Origin: Rhodococcus sp. (in: high G+C Gram-positive bacteria)
GTDB lineage: Bacteria > Actinomycetota > Actinomycetes > Mycobacteriales > Mycobacteriaceae
Assembly (NCBI GenBank): GCA_012515885.1
Contig: JAAYXN010000434.1
Span: 1-5,725, forward strand
Direction: 5' to 3'
DNA length: 5,725 bases
In this document: piece after piece, positions 1 through 5,265 of the stretch
Layout: each line of letters begins with the position of its first letter
How positions within the stretch are numbered: position 1 is the first letter of the stretch
Program-made: the position numbers and the translations under genes
Notes under the pieces: generated by a model
The model's database searches: none
Told to the model about the DNA's origin: nothing
Seen by the model: only the letters and a program-made list of their open reading frames with translations

Positions 1-1
1 C

Positions 2-49
2 GATCTTGAGGCGAAAGAAAACGCCAAGCGTGGGCCCACTGCCCCCTAA
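2..49 (+). CDS. Possible C-terminal end of an upstream gene (partial)
   Basis: Reading from base 2, the frame gives a short charged tail (DLEAKENAKRGPTAP) and stops at TAA 47-49. The acidic-basic mix would suit the C-terminal helix of a BlaI/MecI-type winged-helix repressor. Such repressors are commonly encoded just upstream of M56 peptidases in actinobacteria, and the 80-nt gap to the next start would suit an operon. Fifteen residues are too few to identify a family. The other two forward frames also stop early (TGA at 7-9 and at 66-68), so a different frame, or no gene at all, remains possible. The BlaI reading is inference from gene context. Confidence 0.3.
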   Translation, partial: DLEAKENAKRGPTAP

Positions 50-119
50 CGCGACACCGTTCTTGTGAGCGTGTACCTGCTCGAATCACGAACGGCGAGG
101 CTGCGAGACTTCTCCCCGC

Positions 120-124
120 GGAAG
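120..124 (+). promoter_or_regulatory. Ribosome binding site for the M56 peptidase
   Basis: GGAAG lies 5 nt before ATG 130. It favours that start over the in-frame ATG at 148, for which it would be 23 nt away. The spacing is a little short, so the start choice is not certain. Confidence 0.45.
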
Positions 125-129
125 ACTTC

Positions 130-1122
130 ATGCATGATGGTGTCGTCATGAACGCCACCGCGCTGGTCTTCGGAATCCTCGCCCTGCTCCTCGCTGGGCC
201 GATTCCTGCTCTCCTGAGCCGAGCCCGCTGGCCCTACCGGGCGCCACGGGCTGCTTTGGTGTTGTGGCAGGCCATTGCGCTCGCTGCTGTGCTTTCCGCG
301 TTCAGTTCAGGTTTGGCCATTGCCAGCCAACTGCTAGTCCCCGGCCCCGACGGATTGCCCACCACAGCGCCGCTCGCTGAAATTGAGGCCCTGGGCCTGC
401 CGCTGTGGCTGCTGTATGTCGGCGTGTTTGCCCTCACCCTGCTTGTCGGCGCGAAACTGATTTTTGCGTTCGTCCAGGTCGGTGTGCGTACCCGGCGACG
501 ACGCGCCCGCCACCGCATGCTCGTTGATCTGCTCGACCAGCACGGCACGCACGGGCTTCACGATCATCGCGCGCCCATCGCACACGCCAACGATCTCCGG
601 GTCCTCGCTGTCCACGAGCCGATCGCCTACTGCCTGCCCGGTCTACGCCAACGCGTCGTCCTCAGTGAAGGTACGTTCGCCAACCTCAGCGACGAAGAAT
701 TGGTCGCGATCCTCACCCACGAGCGCTCTCACCTGCGTGCTCGCCACGATCTCGTACTGGAAGCCTTCACCGCTGTGAATGAAGCTTTCCCCCGATTTGT
801 GCGTAGCAAGTCCGCGCTAGGTTCGGTCCAGCTGCTCATCGAAATGCTTGCCGACGATTCCGCAGTCCGGGCAACCGGTCCCACTCCCCTAGCCCGTGCA
901 CTTGTTGCCTGTTCAGTCTCTGCCGCCCCACAGGGCGCCATGGCTGCAGGCGGACCCAGCACCGTCCTACGGGTACAGCGACTTGCTGACGCGTACGACG
1001 ACCGCGGCGTCGTCGCCGCATCAGCGTATGCGGCCGCAGCAACACTGCTCATTGTTCCCACGATCGCCGTCGCGGTTCCTTGGATCACCGAGCTGGTTCG
1101 GCTCTTCAGCACCGCTCACTAG
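130..1122 (+). CDS. M56 family (BlaR1-like) membrane zinc metallopeptidase
   Basis: A 330-residue integral membrane protease. The zinc site is HERSH (H197, E198, H201; an HExxH motif in the ILTHERSHLRARHD context). The likely third ligand is E238 in the downstream ExxxD motif (E238, D242), as in the M48/M56 families. Hydrophobic segments at about 8-28, 42-66, 92-116 and 297-318 predict four membrane helices, with the catalytic domain between the third and fourth on the cytoplasmic side. An arginine-rich patch (120-129) follows helix 3, as the positive-inside rule expects. In BlaR1/MecR1 this domain cleaves the BlaI/MecI repressor after an external penicillin-binding domain senses beta-lactam. 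Here the protein ends just after the last helix, so no such sensor is present and the signal is unknown. This short form is common in actinobacteria. The start is ATG 130; ATG 148 (residue 7) is a credible alternative because it sits closer to helix 1. The protease family is clear, but the physiological substrate is not. Confidence 0.88.
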   Translation: MHDGVVMNATALVFGILALLLAGPIPALLSRARWPYRAPRAALVLWQAIALAAVLSAFSSGLAIASQLLVPGPDGLPTTAPLAEIEALGLPLWLLYVGVFALTLLVGAKLIFAFVQVGVRTRRRRARHRMLVDLLDQHGTHGLHDHRAPIAHANDLRVLAVHEPIAYCLPGLRQRVVLSEGTFANLSDEELVAILTHERSHLRARHDLVLEAFTAVNEAFPRFVRSKSALGSVQLLIEMLADDSAVRATGPTPLARALVACSVSAAPQGAMAAGGPSTVLRVQRLADAYDDRGVVAASAYAAAATLLIVPTIAVAVPWITELVRLFSTAH

Positions 1123-1167
1123 CGCCCCGCAGCCCCCACGCCAGATTGTGGTCATTTTCGCTCTGGA

Positions 1168-1197
1168 TTAGAGAGGGCGCGGCTTCTCGCGTACACT
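1168..1197 (+). promoter_or_regulatory. Candidate promoter of the first helicase gene
   Basis: TACACT (1192-1197) is a good sigma-70-type -10 match with the conserved TA and final T. A weak -35 (TTAGAG, 1168-1173) sits 18 nt upstream. Transcription would begin near 1204 and give a leader of about 270 nt. Actinobacterial -35 boxes are often poor, so the -10 carries most of the weight. Confidence 0.35.
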
Positions 1198-1235
1198 GAA
1201 ATCTGGCCGTTACGTACGCGGCCCACCACACAGAC

Positions 1236-1265
1236 GTTTTACCCGCACTACTTACGCGGTAAAAC
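1236..1265 (+). promoter_or_regulatory. Hairpin in the helicase leader
   Basis: The arm GTTTTACCCGC (1236-1246) pairs with GCGGTAAAAC (1256-1265), giving 10 base pairs with one bulged C and a 9-nt loop. No U-run follows (the next bases are tccccc), so it is not a standard terminator. It would form near the 5' end of the leader RNA. As DNA it is an inverted repeat of two 8-base half-sites (GTTTTACC / GGTAAAAC) and could instead be a regulator operator about 40 nt downstream of the -10. Confidence 0.45.
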
Positions 1266-1336
1266 TCCCCCAATTGCTAGTGCCACATCGCAAAGCGCGG
1301 TATCGCCCTAGTCCAAGAATCGGCACACAGCCCAGA

Positions 1337-1464
1337 TCCTTCCGCAACAGTGCAAGGACAGACCAGGTGAAATGTGCCCTGGCTCGTCCCTATCCACGCG
1401 GACGCCTCGTCACAGATGACGGGCAGCGCGTTGCAATGACGTGCCCCTGTTGTCCCGGAAGAGG
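1337..1464 (+). promoter_or_regulatory. Potential SD-sequestering leader structure
   Basis: Bases 1345-1350 (CAACAG) pair with 1447-1452 (CTGTTG), and 1339-1344 (CTTCCG) pair with 1456-1461 (CGGAAG), separated by a 3-nt bulge (1453-1455). After a bulged A1462, C1338 can pair with G1463 and U1337 with G1464. The whole ribosome binding site GGAAGAGG would then be in helix. The stem GGGCA 1421-1425 / TGCCC 1442-1446 ends next to this helix and could stack on it. The complementarity is read directly from the sequence; regulatory use is inference. Confidence 0.35.
1457..1464 (+). promoter_or_regulatory. Ribosome binding site of the first helicase gene
   Basis: GGAAGAGG ends 8 nt before ATG 1473. 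It is a strong Shine-Dalgarno match at good spacing and fixes this start. Confidence 0.75.
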
Positions 1465-1472
1465 CACCCTTA

Positions 1473-3638
1473 ATGTCCCATGCTGTTGAATCTGCGCCTG
1501 TCGAATCTTCACAAGAAGGCCCCAGTTTCGCTGAAATCGGCTTGCCCGACGCACTCGTCACCGCGCTTGCCAGCAAATCCATCACCTCCCCGTCAGCTAT
1601 CCAGGCGCAGTCCATCCCAGATGCGCTCGCTGGCACCAACGTTTTGGGCCGCGCCCAAACCGGTTCCGGTAAGACCCTCGCTTTCGGCCTGCCGATGCTC
1701 GCGCGTTTCGCGGACGGCTCCAGCCCATCAGCTAAGCGTCCCCGCGGTCTTGTCCTGGTCCCTACCCGTGAATTGGCGTTCCAGGTCGTTGACTCGCTCG
1801 CCCCCTATGCCGACGCATTAGGTGTGTCCGTACGCCCCGCCGTCGGTGGCACCCCATTCGGTAAGCAGGCCGACCAGCTCCGTCGCGGCGTCGACATCCT
1901 CGTCGCCACACCCGGACGCCTCGGCGATCACCTCCGTCAGGGCACCTGCGTCCTCGACGAGATCGAGATCACCGCGCTCGACGAAGCCGACCAGATGGCG
2001 GACATGGGCTTCCTTCCCGAGGTCCGCGCCGTACTCGGCGAAACACCCGACTCCTCGCAGCGGTTGCTGTTCTCGGCAACCCTCGGCCGCGAAGTGCAGT
2101 CCCTCGTCCGCCAGTTCCTGCCCGATCACGTACAGCACTCCACCCAGGATGGCCGCGCAAGCGTCACCACCATGGAGCACTACGTCCTCCTCGTCGACCG
2201 CGGCCAGAAGGATGTCGTTCTCGCCGAGATCGCATCACGTGAAGGCGGACGCACCATCATGTTCGCGCGTACCAAGCTCGGCTGCGAAGGCATCACGGAC
2301 CGTCTGCGCGCTGTCGGTGTCGCGGCAGAATCCCTCCACGGCGGCAAGGCACAGAATCAGCGCACCCGCGTGCTGGAGCGATTCAAGACCGGCCGCACAC
2401 CCGTCCTCGTCGCCACTGACGTCGCGGCCCGCGGCATCCACGTCGACGGCATTGACCTCGTCGTCCACGTAGATCCCCCAGCCGACCACAAGGACTACCT
2501 GCACCGCGCCGGACGCACCGCACGTGCAGGCGAAAAGGGCACGGTCGCAGCGATTGTGCTGCCCAACCAGCAGCGCACCTTCCAGCGTCTGACCGACACT
2601 GCCGGTGTAGACGCGAAAGCTGTCCGCGTCTCCCCCGGGTCCGCGCAGCTGAAGGAAATCACCGGCGCACAGGCACCATCTGGTGAAGCTCTGCGGCCCG
2701 CCGCCGGAACCCGCCCAGAACGCCCCCGCTTCGACCGTCCACGCTCCGGGTCAGATCGCCCCTTCCGGAATGATCGGCCGCACCGCGATGGAGATCGGCC
2801 GTACCGCGGTGGTAGTGACGACCGCCAGTACCGTCGCAGCGATGACCGGCCCTACGGACGCTCAGACGATCGCCCACGTCGCAACTTTGATGATCGGCCG
2901 CACCGCGGCGGTGACGACCGGCCACAGCGCAGCAACAACTTCCGTGACAACAACGAGCGGCCCCGCAACGATAACCACGACCGGCCGAGCCGCGACGGCT
3001 ACGAGCGGCCCAGCCGCAGTGACAATCGCAGCTGGGGCGGGCGCCCCGACGGCGACCGCAACGGTGGTCAGCGTGCAGATCGCGGATTCAACAGCCGCCA
3101 GGGCGAGCGTTCGTACTCCAATAACCGCCCAGAAAACCGATCAGAAGGCCGGTCCTTTGACCGCCGCGGTGACAACCGGGGCGACAACAACCGTTTCGGC
3201 GACCGTCGCCCCTACCAGGGTGGCGAACGAGGCCGCAGCGATGACCGCCGTCCACAGCGCGATGCTGGACGCTCCGATTTCCGTGACCGGTCAGATTTCC
3301 GCGACCGCCGGGACAGCCAGCCACGTCGTGACTCTGCCGACCGCCCCTACCGCGGCGATCGATCAGAGAGCCGTCCGTCGTACGGCGATCGTCCTCGTGG
3401 CGGACGCGGCGACTTCGGTGGCCCATCGCGCGGCCGCGATAACCACCGCGATAGCTACAACCGGGACGAACGTCCACGCCACTACAACGCGCGACCTGGT
3501 GATGCCCGGCCGTCGCACGGCCGGACCGGTGCTGGCGATCGTGCAAACAGCCAGGGCCGCAGTGGCGGTTTCCGGTCACGCGCGGGCTCACGCAGCTACG
3601 ACGGCTTCGATGGACCCCAGCGGGACCGTCGCAACTGA
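1473..3638 (+). CDS. DEAD-box ATP-dependent RNA helicase with long Arg-rich tail
   Basis: A 721-residue cytoplasmic RNA helicase that uses ATP to open short RNA duplexes. Lobe 1: Q motif (F19, Q44), motif I AQTGSGKT (61-68), Ia PTREL (97-101), GG (125-126), Ib TPGRL (146-150), motif II DEAD (170-173), motif III SAT (201-203). Lobe 2: motif IV around IMFARTK (262-268), motif V ATDVAARGIHVDGID (314-328), motif VI HRAGRTARAG (344-353). All catalytic residues are present, so it should be active. The core ends near residue 400. Residues 411-721 form a low-complexity tail of RP, DDRP, RGG and GDR repeats with 83 Arg and no Lys. In related RhlE/DeaD-type proteins such tails bind RNA and can drive condensate formation. 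Likely jobs are ribosome assembly, mRNA turnover and cold adaptation; the exact subfamily (RhlE, DeaD or CshA-like) cannot be set. The gene ends in tandem in-frame stops, TGA TAG (3636-3641). A long leader precedes it and a paralogue lies beyond gnd. Confidence 0.96.
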   Translation: MSHAVESAPVESSQEGPSFAEIGLPDALVTALASKSITSPSAIQAQSIPDALAGTNVLGRAQTGSGKTLAFGLPMLARFADGSSPSAKRPRGLVLVPTRELAFQVVDSLAPYADALGVSVRPAVGGTPFGKQADQLRRGVDILVATPGRLGDHLRQGTCVLDEIEITALDEADQMADMGFLPEVRAVLGETPDSSQRLLFSATLGREVQSLVRQFLPDHVQHSTQDGRASVTTMEHYVLLVDRGQKDVVLAEIASREGGRTIMFARTKLGCEGITDRLRAVGVAAESLHGGKAQNQRTRVLERFKTGRTPVLVATDVAARGIHVDGIDLVVHVDPPADHKDYLHRAGRTARAGEKGTVAAIVLPNQQRTFQRLTDTAGVDAKAVRVSPGSAQLKEITGAQAPSGEALRPAAGTRPERPRFDRPRSGSDRPFRNDRPHRDGDRPYRGGSDDRQYRRSDDRPYGRSDDRPRRNFDDRPHRGGDDRPQRSNNFRDNNERPRNDNHDRPSRDGYERPSRSDNRSWGGRPDGDRNGGQRADRGFNSRQGERSYSNNRPENRSEGRSFDRRGDNRGDNNRFGDRRPYQGGERGRSDDRRPQRDAGRSDFRDRSDFRDRRDSQPRRDSADRPYRGDRSESRPSYGDRPRGGRGDFGGPSRGRDNHRDSYNRDERPRHYNARPGDARPSHGRTGAGDRANSQGRSGGFRSRAGSRSYDGFDGPQRDRRN
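2770..2907 (+). repeat. Pair of 18-bp direct repeats 120 bp apart
   Basis: ATGATCGGCCGCACCGCG occurs at 2770-2787 and again at 2890-2907. The offset of 120 bp is a multiple of three, so both copies code in the same frame (DRPHR). Recombination between them would delete exactly 40 codons and leave the frame intact, so tail length could vary between strains. Confidence 0.8.
3273..3308 (+). repeat. 18-bp tandem duplication encoding SDFRDR twice
   Basis: Two adjacent 18-base units encode residues 601-606 and 607-612, both SDFRDR. They differ at three bases, all in synonymous third codon positions. This points to a duplication old enough to have drifted, with the peptide unchanged. Confidence 0.8.
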
Positions 3639-3674
3639 TAGCGCGTTAACCACGTAATTCGGCGCCACGGCGTG

Positions 3675-3716
3675 CTGACGCTGCGGTGCGAGCGTTATCG
3701 TTGCCCGTAGCGTCAG
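3675..3716 (+). terminator. Probable terminator hairpin after the first helicase gene
   Basis: CTGACGCTGCGG (3675-3686) pairs with CCCGTAGCGTCAG (last 12 bases, 3705-3716), giving 12 base pairs including one G-U, with an 18-nt loop that can itself fold (GCGA 3688-3691 / TCGT 3698-3701). It begins 37 nt after the helicase stop. No U-tract follows, so it is a terminator only in the loose actinobacterial sense. It could instead act as a 3' stabilising structure. It separates the helicase from gnd, whose start is 67 nt further on. Confidence 0.5.
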
Positions 3717-3767
3717 GCGCCGACGTGCCGCGCCTGCTCGCCCCTCTATGACATGCGTTGTATGACG

Positions 3768-3775
3768 AAGGAAAG
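3768..3775 (+). promoter_or_regulatory. Ribosome binding site of gnd
   Basis: AAGGAAAG ends 8 nt before ATG 3784. A closer GGAG (3778-3781) is only 2 nt from the ATG and is unlikely to be used. Two TATGAC hexamers (3747-3752, 3761-3766) lie just upstream. The first could be a -10 element, but no matching -35 is evident, so I do not call a promoter. Confidence 0.6.
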
Positions 3776-3783
3776 CTGGAGAC

Positions 3784-5265
3784 ATGACCACCACTGACCA
3801 TGCTGCCAATCCGGATGCTGCTACCAACTCGTCTGGAGGCAGGGCTCAGATTGGTGTCACCGGCCTCGCCGTCATGGGTTCGAACATTGCCCGCAACTTT
3901 GCACGCAACGGGTACACCGTTGCCGTGCATAACCGCAGCTCAGCGAAAACTGATGCGTTGATTGCCGATCATGGTTCCGAGGGCGATTTTGTGCGCACCG
4001 AGACGGTGGCGGAGTTTGTCGCCGCATTGGAGAAGCCGCGCCGGGCACTGATCATGGTCAAAGCGGGTGACGCCACCGACCAGGTCATTGAGGAACTCGC
4101 TGAGGTGATGGAGCCCGGCGACATCATCATCGATGGCGGCAACGCCCTCTACACCGACACCATCCGTCGCGAGGCAGCGCTGCGTGAGCGCGGCCTGCAC
4201 TTCGTCGGCAGCGGCATTTCCGGCGGCGAGGAAGGTGCACTCAACGGCCCGTCCATCATGCCGGGCGGTTCAGTCGAGTCCTACAAGTCTCTCGGCCCAC
4301 TGCTGGAATCGATTTCCGCGAAGGTCGACGGCACCCCCTGCTGCGCACACATCGGTCCTGACGGCGCCGGGCACTTCGTCAAGATGGTGCACAACGGCAT
4401 CGAGTACGCCGACATGCAGCTCATCGGTGAGGCCTACAACCTGCTGCGTGACGCACTGGGCATGGAAGCCGGTGCGATCGCGGACGTGTTCGCGGAGTGG
4501 AACAAGGGCGAGCTGGAGAGCTACCTGATCGAGATCACCTCTGAGGTGCTGCGTCAGCGTGACGCCAAGACGGGCGAGCCGCTTGTCGACGTCATCGTCG
4601 ATGCTGCCGAGCAGAAGGGCACCGGCCGGTGGACGGTGAAGGCTGCTCTCGATCTGGGTGTTCCGGTTACCGGTATCGCCGAGGCAGTGTTTGCGCGTGC
4701 CCTGTCCGGCTCACGTGCGCAGCGCCGCGCTGCGTCCGACTTGGTCTCCGGCGAACTAGCTGCCAAGCCCACCGATGTTGAGCAGTTCACTGAAGACATT
4801 CGCCAGGCGCTGTACGCGTCGAAGATCGTTGCGTACGCACAGGGCTTCGACCAGATCCGCGGCGGCAGCGACGAATACAACTGGGACGTCTCCCCCGGCG
4901 ACTTGGCAACGATCTGGCGCGGTGGCTGCATCATCGCCGCACGTTTCCTCGGCCGCATCAAGGACGCGTACGAGAACAACCCAGAACTGAACACCCTCAT
5001 CGTGGAGCCGTACTTCAAGGATGCTATCGAGAACGCCATCGACAGCTGGCGTCGCGTCGTCATCACCGCCACCAGCCTGGGCATTCCGGTGCCCGCGTTC
5101 ACGTCGTCCCTGTCGTACTACGACGGTCTGCGCGCCAAGCGTCTTCCGGCCGCATTGACGCAGGGCCAGCGTGACTACTTCGGTGCCCACACGTACGAGC
5201 GGATTGATGAAGACGGCAAGTTCCACACGCTGTGGAGCGGTGACCGTAGCGAGATCCGTGCCTGA
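3784..5265 (+). CDS. gnd: 6-phosphogluconate dehydrogenase, decarboxylating
   Basis: Oxidises and decarboxylates 6-phosphogluconate to ribulose 5-phosphate and CO2, normally making NADPH. This is the last step of the oxidative pentose phosphate pathway, in the cytosol. The protein has 493 residues, the long dimeric form (usually about 470). The extra length is a Thr/Asn/Ala-rich N-terminal stretch (1-21) before the first strand. Rossmann domain: GLAVMG (27-32), then N50-R51-S52, whose Arg is the usual NADP-phosphate contact. Substrate and catalytic sites: IDGGN (116-120), SGISGGEEGA (143-152), catalytic K200 and E207 in HFVKMVHNGIEY, and the family signature ending KGTGRW (278-283). The C-terminal tail has R463 and H469 in GQRDYFGAH, which in the dimer contact the substrate bound by the other subunit. 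Every key residue is present. ATG 3784 is the only sensible start, since no other start codon lies before the Rossmann strand. The last codons overlap the next gene by 8 nt. Confidence 0.98.
   Translation: MTTTDHAANPDAATNSSGGRAQIGVTGLAVMGSNIARNFARNGYTVAVHNRSSAKTDALIADHGSEGDFVRTETVAEFVAALEKPRRALIMVKAGDATDQVIEELAEVMEPGDIIIDGGNALYTDTIRREAALRERGLHFVGSGISGGEEGALNGPSIMPGGSVESYKSLGPLLESISAKVDGTPCCAHIGPDGAGHFVKMVHNGIEYADMQLIGEAYNLLRDALGMEAGAIADVFAEWNKGELESYLIEITSEVLRQRDAKTGEPLVDVIVDAAEQKGTGRWTVKAALDLGVPVTGIAEAVFARALSGSRAQRRAASDLVSGELAAKPTDVEQFTEDIRQALYASKIVAYAQGFDQIRGGSDEYNWDVSPGDLATIWRGGCIIAARFLGRIKDAYENNPELNTLIVEPYFKDAIENAIDSWRRVVITATSLGIPVPAFTSSLSYYDGLRAKRLPAALTQGQRDYFGAHTYERIDEDGKFHTLWSGDRSEIRA

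Larger units (their letters stand above)
1123..1472 (+). other. Intergenic region and long leader of the first helicase gene
   Basis: This 350-base gap contains no convincing protein gene. A short open frame from TTG 1274 to 1489 overlaps the helicase start, lacks a good ribosome binding site and resembles nothing I know. The gap holds a candidate promoter (1168-1197), a small stem GGCCG 1205-1209 / CGGCC 1219-1223, a stronger hairpin (1236-1265), a stem GGGCA 1421-1425 / TGCCC 1442-1446, and a long-range pairing that covers the ribosome binding site (1337-1464). I see no terminator with a U-tract after the M56 gene. The weak CCAGA 1141-1145 / TCTGG 1162-1166 inverted repeat is a poor candidate. 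A leader of about 270 nt suggests post-transcriptional control of the helicase. Confidence 0.5.
2679..3635 (+). repeat. Low-complexity region encoding the Arg-rich helicase tail
   Basis: This stretch codes for residues 403-721. The protein repeat is degenerate: DDRPxR and SDDRPYGR-like units dominate 440-485, RPS/ERP units 495-515, and RGD/GDR/RGG units the rest. DNA-level traces of duplication remain, for example CGCAGCGATGACCG at 2835-2848 and again at 3234-3247, both encoding RSDDR. Because nearly every codon is GC-rich and CG-bearing, several other frames are also open across it. Those are composition artefacts. Confidence 0.85.

Noticed and set aside
1274..1489. Small frame (71 codons, TTG start) in the helicase leader ending in CPCCPGRG and a second Cys pair
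   Set aside because: It was considered as a leader peptide or small zinc protein. The start is TTG with no clear ribosome binding site, it overlaps the helicase start, and the upstream residues look random. The paired cysteines are probably chance.
3088..3591. Open frame of 167 codons on the - strand opposite the helicase tail
   Set aside because: Its Gly/Arg/His/Cys-rich product mirrors the repeat on the other strand and shows no family motif. It is best explained by base composition.
2683..3657. Open frame of 324 codons on the + strand across the helicase tail
   Set aside because: It lies in another frame of the Arg-rich repeat region, where GC-rich codons remove stops from several frames. 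Its product is a Thr/Ala/Val-rich string with no recognisable domain, and no ribosome binding site stands out. The helicase frame has the conserved core.
3747..3766. Repeated TATGAC hexamers as the gnd promoter
   Set aside because: No -35 element sits at suitable spacing. The second copy would start transcription inside the ribosome binding site. The evidence is too weak for a feature.
4554..5102. Open frame of 182 codons on the - strand within gnd
   Set aside because: It is antisense to a highly conserved enzyme, has no recognisable domain, and is typical of long antisense frames in GC-rich genes.
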